Positions 37,257 to 48,200 of a stretch of DNA of 64,000 bases are shown piece after piece (the stretch's first letter is position 1; each line of letters begins with the position of its first letter). The DNA is taken from contig CAYRWA010000080.1 in NCBI GenBank assembly GCA_964427915.1, positions 15,503 through 79,502 on the forward strand, read 5' to 3'. The position numbers and the translations under genes were made by a program. Below the pieces are notes generated by a model. That model did not search any database and had not been told where the DNA came from. It worked only from the letters and a program-made list of their open reading frames with translations. The stretch comes from JAGLCW01 sp964427915 (lineage in GTDB: Bacteria; Caldisericota; Caldisericia; UBA6126).

Positions 37257-37272
37257 TGGACACAAGAATCTC

Positions 37273-38544
37273 ATGAGTATACGATCGAAGACGCCTGTGG
37301 ATTCAAAAAAGAAAAGCTATGTCAAAGAATTACTCCTACTCTTTTTTCTAGGATGTATTTTTTTGGCGTATTCCTCGATACCTTTTTCTACTACTATTTC
37401 TAGGTTGCCTTCACCAAAAACTCCAAAAGCAATTCCCCAACAACTTCAGCAACCTATATGCATTGAAATGATTGGAAATGTACCAGTACGAGATCAAATA
37501 CAGACAATTGAGTATTCTCAACAGGCTCCAAGTTTTACACTTTTATGGGGAGAAGGATCTGACGGTATTGGTTTAAAAGGATATGATCCGAGTGCCTGCA
37601 ATGGCATATCATCGGGAGCTTTGCCAACGCAACTTCAGGCCATGGAAGATGATACTCTGTGGATCGCAGATGGATATGGCCCCCGCCTAGTTCGCGTTTC
37701 TTCTCGGGGTGAGATCATAGATGAGATACCACTCCCAGAACTTAGGCGACCCGAGATATCTCAAATACCTGCACTGGTTGGCTTTACTTTCCACATTGCA
37801 GAGGATCAAATCCTATATGTGATGGATACAGCCCAAAAAAGAATTCTATACTATAGTATGGAGGGGGAATTTCGCGGTTCTTTTGATATCGGTTTTGTTT
37901 TTTACAATCCCGAACGTTTGCTACAGGTAGATCCGTTTTTTTCGGTACTGCCAGGACCCATCTTTCGAATTCAAATTCACATGAAGGCCAATGAAAATCG
38001 GTTGCTATCAGAAATTGAGGAGTTTGCTACAAAGGATGTTGCAACGACTTCTGTACAAGGATTTTATGATGTTCCGATTCAACCCTCTACCCACATTGGA
38101 TTGTATGTGAACAAGGTAGCACGGATTATTTCTATTTTTGACCCCTCTCAGGAAGAAGCTTTCTTTTCTCATGGGAGTGAGGTGAAATTTTGTGCACCCC
38201 CGACCAATTTTTCCTCTGAAGAAATGTCATTTCAATTGCAACAAACTCGTTACAAAACAATGAGTCCTACATCCATCACTACAATATCCCTTTTTGAACC
38301 ACAATGGGAGGGAGGTGGATGCCTTGGGTGTGATAAAAATGGAGCGATATATTATTGGGTTGATTCGCATACGATTGGTATCATAGAGCCCCTTCATCAA
38401 CAAAACCCAGAGATGAAAGTACGGTATATGAAGATTCCAAAAGGTTTTATGCATCCAGTAGCTGTCTTGCCAGGTGGTGGGATAGTTGGTATGCGAACCG
38501 AAAAAGAATTGATAGAAGTGTATCGTTTTATTGCAGAAACCTAA
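37273..38544 (+). CDS. membrane-anchored beta-propeller-like protein
   Basis: 423 aa from ATG 37273. An N-terminal signal anchor (about 18-38) follows a basic start; the rest is outside and beta-rich. Segments such as LQAMEDDTLWIADGYGPRLVRVSSRGEIIDEI and EDQILYVMDTAQKRILYYSMEGEF have the NHL/YVTN-like blade pattern (written here as positions ~125-235). A pair of Cys (GGCLGC) lies near 340. Function unknown; no catalytic motif. It may be a scaffold or binding protein for the neighbouring NlpC/P60 enzyme. Its blade pattern resembles the propeller-like parts of the two giant proteins downstream. Confidence 0.7.
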   Translation: MSIRSKTPVDSKKKSYVKELLLLFFLGCIFLAYSSIPFSTTISRLPSPKTPKAIPQQLQQPICIEMIGNVPVRDQIQTIEYSQQAPSFTLLWGEGSDGIGLKGYDPSACNGISSGALPTQLQAMEDDTLWIADGYGPRLVRVSSRGEIIDEIPLPELRRPEISQIPALVGFTFHIAEDQILYVMDTAQKRILYYSMEGEFRGSFDIGFVFYNPERLLQVDPFFSVLPGPIFRIQIHMKANENRLLSEIEEFATKDVATTSVQGFYDVPIQPSTHIGLYVNKVARIISIFDPSQEEAFFSHGSEVKFCAPPTNFSSEEMSFQLQQTRYKTMSPTSITTISLFEPQWEGGGCLGCDKNGAIYYWVDSHTIGIIEPLHQQNPEMKVRYMKIPKGFMHPVAVLPGGGIVGMRTEKELIEVYRFIAET

Positions 38545-38558
38545 AAATACATTATGAT
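38531..38558 (+). promoter_or_regulatory. putative promoter of the first giant C25 gene
   Basis: TTGCAG, a 16-nt spacer and TATGAT, then a leader of about 28 nt containing the strong ribosome-binding site GGGGGAG before ATG 38593. Confidence 0.45.
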
Positions 38559-38592
38559 AGGATTTATTTAATCTAATTTTTTGGGGGAGTAA

Positions 38593-41500
38593 ATGAAACG
38601 AATAAGAATCATTGTGAGTATCTTGTTATCTTTTTTGTTGGGTGTTTCACCCTTGCTGTATTCTGAAGCTGTAGCAGCTACAAAACCGTACTCTTTTTTA
38701 CAGCTATCCAATTCCATACAGGCCTCTTCAGAAGCTTCTTCAAAGCGGTCTTTTACCATTTCTTTGCAAGATGAGCTGCAAGTTCTTCAGCAAAAAGAAG
38801 GTCTTGTGTTTCAATTGCCAAATTGCTCTTATACATGTGATCCGGGCAAACCTCTTCTTCCAATTTATACAGAAAAAATTGCCATTGAATACAACAATAG
38901 ACCCAGCTATATACGAACGCAACATGTAGAAGCAAAAAAAGTGTCACTACCTCATGATACAGTCGTTTGTGCTCCTCCTGTGCAGACGTTTTTACATGCC
39001 GAAGATTTCCGGAAACAGATCGACCCAGAATCTGGTATTCATAATTCCAACACCATCCATGAAATGAATACAAATGAAATGATCAATACAAGCGTCTCTG
39101 TTTACGATTTTCAAAATGTCTACCCTAGTATAAATGTGCAACATGCTATCGAGAATTCTACCCAAGGGAGATTTCTTGTATTGCATGTCAATCCTATATA
39201 CCTATACCAAGGGTCTGTTTATGTGGTCACAAAGATTCACTTTGAAATTGGTTTGCAATCAACAGACGAAGAAGAAAGGCCTGACGAAAAGACCAACTCT
39301 TCTTTGATCTTGACTCCTGATGAACTACTTCCTCAGGCACAAGAACTAATGAAAATGCACCAAGAAGATGGATTTGATACATCCATTGTTCGCGTATCTG
39401 AGGTTCAAGCATATCCAGTAGCAGAGAGTCCTTCCATAAGCCTTGGTTTTGCAGATGCCCCTGATGATATTCGCAAAAGCATAGAAGCTTACGATGAAAC
39501 ACTTGCTGGGCGTATTCGGTCAATGCTGCGAGAAAAATTGCAAGAGGATGCCGTTGATTATGTAACCATCCTCGGGGATGCTACCTATATTCCTCCTTCC
39601 TATTATGAATTTTCACCCGATATGCTTGATGCTATCGATCAATGGATTCCCACAGATATTTATTATGCATCGCCATTTTACGATGAAGAATTGACATTTG
39701 AGATCAGTATCGGCCGCCTTCCAGTCCAGAATAAAGAGGAGGCTCAACAGCAAATTGAAAAGATCAGGGGATACCGCCAGGGAGTTCAACAAAAAGATGT
39801 ATGGAAGAATAACGTGGCATTGTTTAGCGGAGATCCATTCCGAGGAGATTTTTTCGGAGAATTGGCACAATGTCGCGTTATTAACGAAGATATTTTTAAC
39901 GGATTCTCGATACATAAGAATTTTCAAACATCGCGATTGTTTAATAGGGAAGTGTTTTTGAATACACTGGAAAATGAACCCCAGACTTTTCTTTGGAATA
40001 TGGGACATGGATCTGGTACTGCATTCATGCTTGAGAAAGATACTGTAAAAGGGTCGGACTTGGAGCATCTTCCAGCCAGAAAGCAATTGCCAGTATTTGT
40101 AAGCGAAGCTTGTGGTAACGGATCCTGGGATACTCGATTTACAACTCCAGCAGATGTACCTTATACGAGGAGCTTTTCCGAAGCAGTTCTAGCTTCTCCC
40201 GGAGCTGGCATTGCTTATATTGGAGGAGCTCGAGTTAATTATGCCTCTTACAATATCACCGAAGAGAAATGTATCCAAAAGGTTTCTATGCTAGGATTTA
40301 TGGACAGAATTGTGGAAGACTTCTTCCTAACTACAAACAAATATCCAAACCTGTGTTTAGGTGACTGGACGCTTAAAGCACTGGAACAATACTATGTGCA
40401 TGATTATTCGGCTTCTATGTGGCTTCATCCTGCTCATATCAAAACTCTTTTCGGATTCACATTACTCGGAGACCCAACCCTGTCTATTCCTTTGCCTGAA
40501 AAATCGGATGCATATACGGTTCCAGAAATTGATATTACCGAGGGATTGTACGATTCGTTGTACGATACGATTCTTTCCATTGATCAAGAGGCCTTGTGTA
40601 CAATTCAAACCGATTCTCCCTCTATTCAATACGTGTATGCATCGCTGGATCAAACTCAAAATGATATTTTTGAAACAAGAGAGATTTCTCAAACACAAGA
40701 GCAAATGATTGAAATGCCATTAAACTTTTTGCAAAAAGGCTATGCAACCATTCGTTTTTCCACAAACGATTACAAAGAAAAAAGAGCTGTTTTTGATGGA
40801 CGGTACGAATACGATCTGTCTCTGCAAAAATCCTACGACGTTACGTTACTGCGACCGAATGAACAAAGGGCTCATTACGTGGAAGTGGTGAATGAGGGAA
40901 TTCATACAGTCCGCAATGTAAAAGTTGACATAGTGAGTTCTACAGGAGACTCTGTTGGGAAGACTTTTCCTTTTGTGAACCGAGACTCCATGGAGTCGCT
41001 TTATTTTCAATACTCCTTTCCATCCGTGGGTGAATATTCAATTGAAACAACCATCCGTGATATCCAAGGAGAAAAATACATAGCTGATAACGAGCGAACC
41101 ACCTCTTGCAAGGTCCTTGATGATCCTATTTACCGCATTGGTATTCTTAGCTCCCAAATGTATTATCCCATATTTGCCCAAGAACTTCTTAATTTAGAAG
41201 AGTTGAACCAGAGATTTGCAGAAGAAAACCAGAATATTGAACTGCAGGTGGTTGAGTATATGAAAGATCCAAAAGGTCGCATTAGCTATAACCTTCTTGG
41301 ATTTGATGCTCTTGTATTATTTGAATCTTTTTGGATTCCAGGTAATGCCAATCAAATGATTCAAGAGCTTGAGACATTTGTTCAAAACGGTGGAAAAATA
41401 CTGGGTATTCATTCTGCAATCCCTGGAAACGAAAGAATGAATATGAAATTCACAACATTGCAAACCTTTTTTGGGATTCGACCTGATGTATTGGTTTCTC

Positions 41501-44500
41501 AAGGTTTCGCAGAGGAAACAACAACAGATTTTCGGTTGGAAAGCGACTCAAAAACATATCAAATTGAAAACCAGTACATGTTGGTTCCAAAAGACGATAA
41601 AGAGAGAGTACAAAACTGGACTAGTTCTCATCTACAAGAGAACTGCAAAGTGATAGGAACCAGTTCTCAAAAAGGATTATCCCTGATTCAAAAAGACGAC
41701 CATATCTTTTTCTTTACAGGGCTTCTGTACAACCGGTATTTTACTGATACATCCGACACTTTTCAACTGTTTCACGACCTTCTTTTATCATTGTTTGCTC
41801 CTGGTCACAAAACAACTATTACACTTGTTGAGAAAAAGGATTCTACGCCTTTCATTGCAGCCTATACGCCTTCTACCTGGATGGTTGAAGTGCAGAATCA
41901 TGGCAATATCCCAACGTCTGAAATATGGTTGCAGGTAGAACAAGAAGAGAAAGTGTTTCTGGGCGTTCTACCGGGGCACCAAAGAGTACGCTATGAGGTG
42001 ATTTTGAAGAGCGAAGAGATTGGCCCTTGTTCGCATGAACTATCCATTTGGTCTGGTGATCAAAAAGAAGACCCTATTGACCACTATACGCTGCGGTATA
42101 TTGCCCAAAAACCTCATCCATCGAAAGAGGATTTATCCGTATCAATCCATCAATATGAGACAGGAACAACCATGTATGCTTTCGGCGACCATTACACCAT
42201 TTCTGGTACTGCATATCCTAGCTCCACACTTCGAATCGGAGATCAATCATATCCTGTTGACAGCAAGGGTAATTTCCAAGTACGTATCAGTCCTGAAGAT
42301 GCCCCTGAGTATCTACGATGTTTTGTAGAATATGACGATGTCCAAGGAGATCCTTTGGATATACCCTTGCAGTGGTTGGAACAAAACGAAGTGTACTTCC
42401 ATATTGGAAATGACATCGTTATATCGCAAGGCGAGTCGGTAAAAATTGATTCACCTCCTGTTATTGCTAAGGGGAGAACAGTAGTTCCAATTTCAACCAT
42501 AGCAAATTGTTTTGGCGCTTCGATTGAGTGGGATGCAAACACCCAAACCATACAGTTGCGGTATATGAATCGATCTATATCGTTGCAAATCGGTAATAAA
42601 AATGCAATCAGAGTGGTGGAAGGGATAGAAGAAACCATTTCCATGGATACTCCTCCGATTATAATAAACGGGCGAACGATGGTTCCCCTCCGGTTTATTG
42701 CGGATTGCTTTTCTGCTGAAATAGAATGGGAGGGAAGTTCTCAAGTTATTATTTTACGAGCGTATCGATCCAATTCTTTGAAACCTGCATTTGAAAAAAC
42801 TGAATCAGAACTACCATCTTCTTCTCAAAAAGAAGAAATTTTTACAGCCAAAGCAGAGATTCCTTCTTATGTACTGTCTTGCCAGGAATACGAAGACAAC
42901 CTTTTCGTAGCTACAAAGTATGGAATTCATCAGTACATGGAGGGAGAAGAAATTTCTTTTCATACGTATCCAAAAGAGTTTAACAATCAATTCTTATCCT
43001 ACGATCCTGACAAATTTTCCTTTGCTGTTCACAAAGATTATTTCTTTGTTCCTAACAAGGAAGGAATTTATCGGATTCATCGAGATACACAGGAATTATC
43101 CCTGTTTCTGCCAAAAGAGGAAAAGGATTTGCTTCTGGTAGCAAAAGAACACTACTATCGCATCGATGCAATGGTTCTTGTCGAAGATTTGTTATACATA
43201 TTGTGTCCTCGAAATGGCATGATGATATACAATGTTCACACCCAAGAACACCTGTATACGATTGGTTTGAAATATGGTACATCTATAACCTACTTGCATC
43301 CTTATGTAGTAGCATCTACACGATACGACACCATAGCAGTTTACAATGTGTCTGAAGAATCTTTGCACATGTGTCAGGTAGAAAATTTGTATGAAAACTT
43401 CAAAATTGTCTTTAAAGATGAAAAAACTTTGGCGCTGTATGATTTATATGACGAAAATGAATGGATCTCGATTCCATTTCAACAAATCTTATCACAGGAT
43501 TCTATTGACATGGAAGAGTGGGACGATATTTCTTCTTTCTCTCGATTTCGTGGAACCTTGGGTTATATTGCTAGCGGACCTTCGCATTATGGGATTGTGG
43601 TAAACTCTGTAGGAGGATTGCTAGATTTTACGTCAGAAATTGTGCAAGTCGATTTTCAAAAAGAGAAAGTCTCTTCTGTTTTAGAAGACGATATTTCTGA
43701 TTGTAAGAGAATCCGGAATTGGATTCCCAATCCTAAGAATGTACGAATTGTCTCGCAAGCAAATCGATTGATCTGCACGCAAAATATACCTGGAAATGAG
43801 GATGTAGTATTTTATGCACAAGAGGGCAAGGTAGTACGTCATACTGTAAAAACAACGAAGAATCCCTACTTTTCTCGATCGCTGGGGTATGCCTGGGGAA
43901 ATGATTCGTATTCTGTATTGAATTTGGATGTTGATTTCCAAGACGAGGAATTGCTCTTATTTTTGTTACTGGATGTAACTGATTTCAGCAAGGATAAGCC
44001 AGACCATAAAGGACCCTACAAGGTACGCCTTGAAAGTGGTGATTTTTCGATTGCTTCTTATGCATTTTCTGATGAATATTTAATCATCAATGATACATAC
44101 AAAAACTCTCTGCTTTGGTTTAATTTTTCTTCTCGTTCTCTAGAAAACCGACAATACTGTATACCACAGGAGCAAAAAGACATTCCACTCTCCATTTCTA
44201 ATCTTACTATGGTGGGCGACGTGCTGTACTTCCTAGATCCACTAGGGAAAGCAATATACTCATCAACATGTAAAGATGGTTTTGAGAAGGTATTGGATTT
44301 GTCTGTTTTTACTACTTCCTTGCAAATGAATAACTTAGTGGTTGATGGGGGTTTCTTTTACATACATGATGCACTAACCAATGCTATCATGAAGTGCAAT
44401 GAGACAAAAATCGTGGAAACGATTCCAGTTGAGTCCATAGGAACTTCTTCCATTGTTTCTTTTGATATAGCAGGTACTGAAATCCTATATTACGATTCTT

Positions 44501-45210
44501 CCGAGGGTATTGTAGCTAAAGATTCTCTAGTTCTCGATGAACAAACTGTTTCCTCAGACGAAGACATTTTCTTTTCAACAGAAGACCTGACCATTGAGTT
44601 TTATGCAGGGTTGCAACGAACGGAATCTACGGGTATATATGTGAAAAAACCATTTGATAATCTTCAAGTAGTCATAGACGATCCAGAAATACAACTTGGT
44701 GAAATACAACAAAGACAATCTCAGGTTCTTACATTTACCATTACTGCTTTAGAAGAAAAAACGATCCAACTAAAAGTTGTTGTAGATGGATTTGAAAAAG
44801 TTCTTCCCATTCATCTGAAGCAAAAAGATCCGTTTGTTACTTTGTTTGACCAATCCATATTTGCTCATACCTGGAAGGGCGTTGTGTGGTCCAAAAATCC
44901 ATGTTTCATTCAAGAGAAACAACAGTTTTGCTGGATTGATATTGCATTCATGGAACAGCTGTTTCCCTGTGAGATTTATACAAAGAAAGACTTGTACTAC
45001 CTTTCATTTGATGACATTCTATTGGAAGCACAACCAAATGAAAACTGGTATGTGTATCAAAATGCCCAAGGACAAAGATATAGACGAGAAGGTACTTTGT
45101 TTCATAAAAATGTGGCAGGAGATGTATTCATTGAACCCACTCTCTATGCTACATATAAGAAAAATTTAATACATAGAAGAGCCAATTCTGTTACCATTTC
45201 TGGACGGTAA
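38593..45210 (+). CDS. giant secreted gingipain-like (C25) protease with GATase1-like, Ig/CARDB, stalk and propeller modules
   Basis: 2205 aa. A signal peptide (about 1-31) and a ~200-residue pro-like region are followed by a C25 catalytic domain (about 238-630): TILGDATYIPP, DIYYASP, IGRLPV, His472 in GHGSG, Cys507 in SEACGNG, and LLGDPTL at its end. Then come a CARDB-like module (~735-830), a Rossmann/GATase1-like module (~847-975, FDALVLFESF, GGKILGIHS), a second CARDB-like module (~1075-1170), an Ig cassette and a two-part copper-amine-oxidase-type stalk domain (~1266-1395), a long propeller-like region (~1420-2010), an Ig-like module and a final stalk half. The catalytic pair is intact, so it is probably an active Cys protease. 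There is no type IX secretion tail, and no sortase or SLH anchor. Tandem paralogue follows. Confidence 0.88.
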   Translation: MKRIRIIVSILLSFLLGVSPLLYSEAVAATKPYSFLQLSNSIQASSEASSKRSFTISLQDELQVLQQKEGLVFQLPNCSYTCDPGKPLLPIYTEKIAIEYNNRPSYIRTQHVEAKKVSLPHDTVVCAPPVQTFLHAEDFRKQIDPESGIHNSNTIHEMNTNEMINTSVSVYDFQNVYPSINVQHAIENSTQGRFLVLHVNPIYLYQGSVYVVTKIHFEIGLQSTDEEERPDEKTNSSLILTPDELLPQAQELMKMHQEDGFDTSIVRVSEVQAYPVAESPSISLGFADAPDDIRKSIEAYDETLAGRIRSMLREKLQEDAVDYVTILGDATYIPPSYYEFSPDMLDAIDQWIPTDIYYASPFYDEELTFEISIGRLPVQNKEEAQQQIEKIRGYRQGVQQKDVWKNNVALFSGDPFRGDFFGELAQCRVINEDIFNGFSIHKNFQTSRLFNREVFLNTLENEPQTFLWNMGHGSGTAFMLEKDTVKGSDLEHLPARKQLPVFVSEACGNGSWDTRFTTPADVPYTRSFSEAVLASPGAGIAYIGGARVNYASYNITEEKCIQKVSMLGFMDRIVEDFFLTTNKYPNLCLGDWTLKALEQYYVHDYSASMWLHPAHIKTLFGFTLLGDPTLSIPLPEKSDAYTVPEIDITEGLYDSLYDTILSIDQEALCTIQTDSPSIQYVYASLDQTQNDIFETREISQTQEQMIEMPLNFLQKGYATIRFSTNDYKEKRAVFDGRYEYDLSLQKSYDVTLLRPNEQRAHYVEVVNEGIHTVRNVKVDIVSSTGDSVGKTFPFVNRDSMESLYFQYSFPSVGEYSIETTIRDIQGEKYIADNERTTSCKVLDDPIYRIGILSSQMYYPIFAQELLNLEELNQRFAEENQNIELQVVEYMKDPKGRISYNLLGFDALVLFESFWIPGNANQMIQELETFVQNGGKILGIHSAIPGNERMNMKFTTLQTFFGIRPDVLVSQGFAEETTTDFRLESDSKTYQIENQYMLVPKDDKERVQNWTSSHLQENCKVIGTSSQKGLSLIQKDDHIFFFTGLLYNRYFTDTSDTFQLFHDLLLSLFAPGHKTTITLVEKKDSTPFIAAYTPSTWMVEVQNHGNIPTSEIWLQVEQEEKVFLGVLPGHQRVRYEVILKSEEIGPCSHELSIWSGDQKEDPIDHYTLRYIAQKPHPSKEDLSVSIHQYETGTTMYAFGDHYTISGTAYPSSTLRIGDQSYPVDSKGNFQVRISPEDAPEYLRCFVEYDDVQGDPLDIPLQWLEQNEVYFHIGNDIVISQGESVKIDSPPVIAKGRTVVPISTIANCFGASIEWDANTQTIQLRYMNRSISLQIGNKNAIRVVEGIEETISMDTPPIIINGRTMVPLRFIADCFSAEIEWEGSSQVIILRAYRSNSLKPAFEKTESELPSSSQKEEIFTAKAEIPSYVLSCQEYEDNLFVATKYGIHQYMEGEEISFHTYPKEFNNQFLSYDPDKFSFAVHKDYFFVPNKEGIYRIHRDTQELSLFLPKEEKDLLLVAKEHYYRIDAMVLVEDLLYILCPRNGMMIYNVHTQEHLYTIGLKYGTSITYLHPYVVASTRYDTIAVYNVSEESLHMCQVENLYENFKIVFKDEKTLALYDLYDENEWISIPFQQILSQDSIDMEEWDDISSFSRFRGTLGYIASGPSHYGIVVNSVGGLLDFTSEIVQVDFQKEKVSSVLEDDISDCKRIRNWIPNPKNVRIVSQANRLICTQNIPGNEDVVFYAQEGKVVRHTVKTTKNPYFSRSLGYAWGNDSYSVLNLDVDFQDEELLLFLLLDVTDFSKDKPDHKGPYKVRLESGDFSIASYAFSDEYLIINDTYKNSLLWFNFSSRSLENRQYCIPQEQKDIPLSISNLTMVGDVLYFLDPLGKAIYSSTCKDGFEKVLDLSVFTTSLQMNNLVVDGGFFYIHDALTNAIMKCNETKIVETIPVESIGTSSIVSFDIAGTEILYYDSSEGIVAKDSLVLDEQTVSSDEDIFFSTEDLTIEFYAGLQRTESTGIYVKKPFDNLQVVIDDPEIQLGEIQQRQSQVLTFTITALEEKTIQLKVVVDGFEKVLPIHLKQKDPFVTLFDQSIFAHTWKGVVWSKNPCFIQEKQQFCWIDIAFMEQLFPCEIYTKKDLYYLSFDDILLEAQPNENWYVYQNAQGQRYRREGTLFHKNVAGDVFIEPTLYATYKKNLIHRRANSVTISGR

Positions 45211-45220
45211 TGTCTATAAT
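45191..45220 (+). promoter_or_regulatory. putative promoter of the second giant C25 gene
   Basis: TTACCA, an 18-nt spacer and a perfect TATAAT (45215-45220), starting within the end of the upstream gene. The leader of about 26 nt carries GGAGG 5 nt before ATG 45253. The gene may also be reached by read-through from its neighbour. Confidence 0.45.
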
Positions 45221-45252
45221 TAAGATAGCTTTTGCGTAATCTGGAGGCTCTT

Positions 45253-48200
45253 ATGAAACGTCTACAATCGGTTGTTGTTTTTGTTGTAGTTTCTTTGCTT
45301 TGTTTGTCGCATATACCTGCTTTGCATGCACAGGTTAATCGTCCTGTCTTGGACGATATTCTACCTGCTACATTGCAAGTCCATGTTCAAAACCCAGCAA
45401 AGCTTCGCATTAAAACGATTCAAAGAGCCTATTGCTCCGATACATTATTAATGGAACCATCTCAAGAGGGCAACCGAATTTCACTAGGATCACTGCCTTC
45501 TTTTTATCAACCCCAGAAGCCCATTGTCCCTATGGATACATTTCAATATCCTCTAGGTTCTAGCGAGACCATAGCCTATATAAAAACTGTTTCTATGAAG
45601 GTTCAGAAAATGCCCTTAATGGGGATTCCTTTGGAAATTGCCCAAGAACCTCTCCCCATTAACGAGTTAACTACTATATCGGAGGGAGAATCTGACTTTC
45701 TACCCACACATCTAGAAGCATCCACAATGAAATCTAAAGTTGTGGTTGCGCAAGAGATTCAAACAGTTTTCCCTAAAGAAAACGTCCGTTTCATTGTATC
45801 CGGAAACACATCCAATCGATATGCACAAATAACATGTTTCCCTGTTTTTCTATATCAGGGAGATTTATACCTTGTCGAAAAATACACTTTTGAAATAGGG
45901 TGTACTACTCGTTCGTATGTTGCTTCTAATAAAGCTTCAAAAAAAGCTATAATTCTTACTCCTGATGAATTCCAAAAAGAAGCAGAAGTACTACAAGAGA
46001 TTCAAGAAGAACGAGGCTATTCATCTACCATTGTTCCTTTGTCCAGTATGCAGGACTATTCTCCTGCAGAAGCTCCGACCTATCCTTCTGTATCTGGTTT
46101 TTTAGATGTGGCGGAATCGGTGCGAAACCGAGTTTCATCCTACGACTATGAGTTGGCTTTTAAAATCCGATCCTATTTGAAAGAAACCATAGAAGCAGAG
46201 GGGGTGAATTATCTAACCATTCTCGGAGATGCTACTTGCGTCCCCCCTTCCTATTACATCTTATCACCCGACCGAAGGAACACTTACGATCAGTGGGTCC
46301 CCACAGATATTTACTACGCCTCTCCTCATGCAAAGGGTGTTGAAGTTCCCATGGAAATTGCTGTTGGAAGGCTATCTGTGCGAGATAAACAAGAAGCTGC
46401 TGCTGTTGTCCACAAACAAAAGCTTTACTCCCAGCTTGTAGCAGACGATTCTTCATGGCTTTCAAATGCTACCATTATGGCAGGAGCACCCTTTGGAGAA
46501 CACTTTTTAGGAGAATTAGCAACATCCAGAAGTGTCAATTTAGATTATTTTTCTTCTCTCCAGGTTGAAAAATTGTATCGGACAGAAAACAAATTTAACA
46601 AAGATGAATTTATGCGCGTTTTACAGGAAGGGAAAAGGGGATTTTTATGGGCTTTTGGTCATGGTTCTGGAGAAGGACTGGCTTTGGAGCCAGGGTATGC
46701 CAATGCAAAAGACCTATTGTCTGTACCCCAGAAATCGTATCTGCCTATTGTTCTAAGCGAAGCTTGTGGCAATGGTGCATGGGATAATCGGTTGGCAAGC
46801 GCTTCCTTTAAAAACAATACTGATTATGCCTATCCAACAAGTTTTTCCGAAGCAGTTGTCTTGTCAGAAGGAACTGGTATCGCTTATGTCGGAGGTGCTC
46901 GAGTAAACTATGCTGGATGGTCTTTGCATTATCAAAATGGTATTGCGCAGTTGAAATCTATTCATTACATGGATGCAATATTGGAATACTTTATGAAAGG
47001 ATTTTCAGAAGGCGAGGGGGCCTTGGGTGATTGGGCATTGAAAGCTATGACATATTATGCCGATGAACAACTAATGTGGGGAATGAATGGTGCCAATGTA
47101 AAAACGTATTTTGGATTTACTTTACAGGGAGATCCTACCATTGAGTATCCTTTTCAGTCTGTTCAGACTTCTTCTAAGACTCCCGAAATCCTTCCTGTAA
47201 AAACGCAACCTGAAGATTTTCGTAATTGGCCTCTTTTTTCTATTGATGATGGTCAGGAATTGACGATTCAATCTGTGGAAAGCGTTTTACGCGTTGTCAA
47301 AGCGGAGTATTCGAATATGAATGCACCTTTTGTTGAAGACATGCACATAGAATCTACCGGGCAGGGTATTCATCAAAAGACCTTTAACCAATTGGACAAA
47401 AAGACATATGCTCTTCGATTTATTACTCCAGATCAAAAAGAACAACGAATTGTTTTTCATGGTCGATACAATCATGATGTTGTCATTGAATCTTCTGCAG
47501 TGCAAACCCTTATGCGTCCTGGAGAAAGTCGTTGTCAATACGCAACTGTGAGAAATGACGGGATTTTTCCTGTAACAGATTGCGATGTTGTACTAATAGA
47601 AGATGACAAAGAGATTCATAGAGTACAATACCAAAATATTCCTGTGCTTTCTAAGAAAATCTTTTACTACAATGCTGGACCAAGCCTTATTGGGAAAAAA
47701 GAATACCGCATTGAGACACAAAATCTGAAAGACGAATCCAATAGATCGGATAATACCATTCAATGGAGTACCCAATGCACAAATGAACCCTTGCTTCGCA
47801 TAGGAGTTCTGACGGCAGAATCTGGCATAACACCCGATTACATCAAAAGAGCTCTTGATGTAGATGCATTGAATTCTTATTTTGCCTCCCAGAATGAACC
47901 AATGGAAATTACGCAAGTACCACTGCAATTCTATGAAGATGGTTCCTTGTCTTTTGAAACACTTGGCTACGATGTGATTGTATTGTATACCAATAATTTT
48001 TCCCCCACTCAACCCCTTCAGTCTTGTCAGGCTGCTTTAGAGAGGTTTACAGACCACGGAGGAGTAGTTCTTGGCATGTTGTGTCTGGGACAATCCAACA
48101 ATGGTGTTAACCTGCAACCTATACAATCCTTTTTTGGCATTGATCCAGAAGACTCTTTCCAGTTGTATCGTACATCTACCACCGATACCGAAATCGTTCT

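Noticed and set aside
39613..40086. 157-codon minus-strand frame inside the first giant protease gene
   Set aside because: Lies opposite the conserved C25 catalytic domain; a shadow of the real coding frame.
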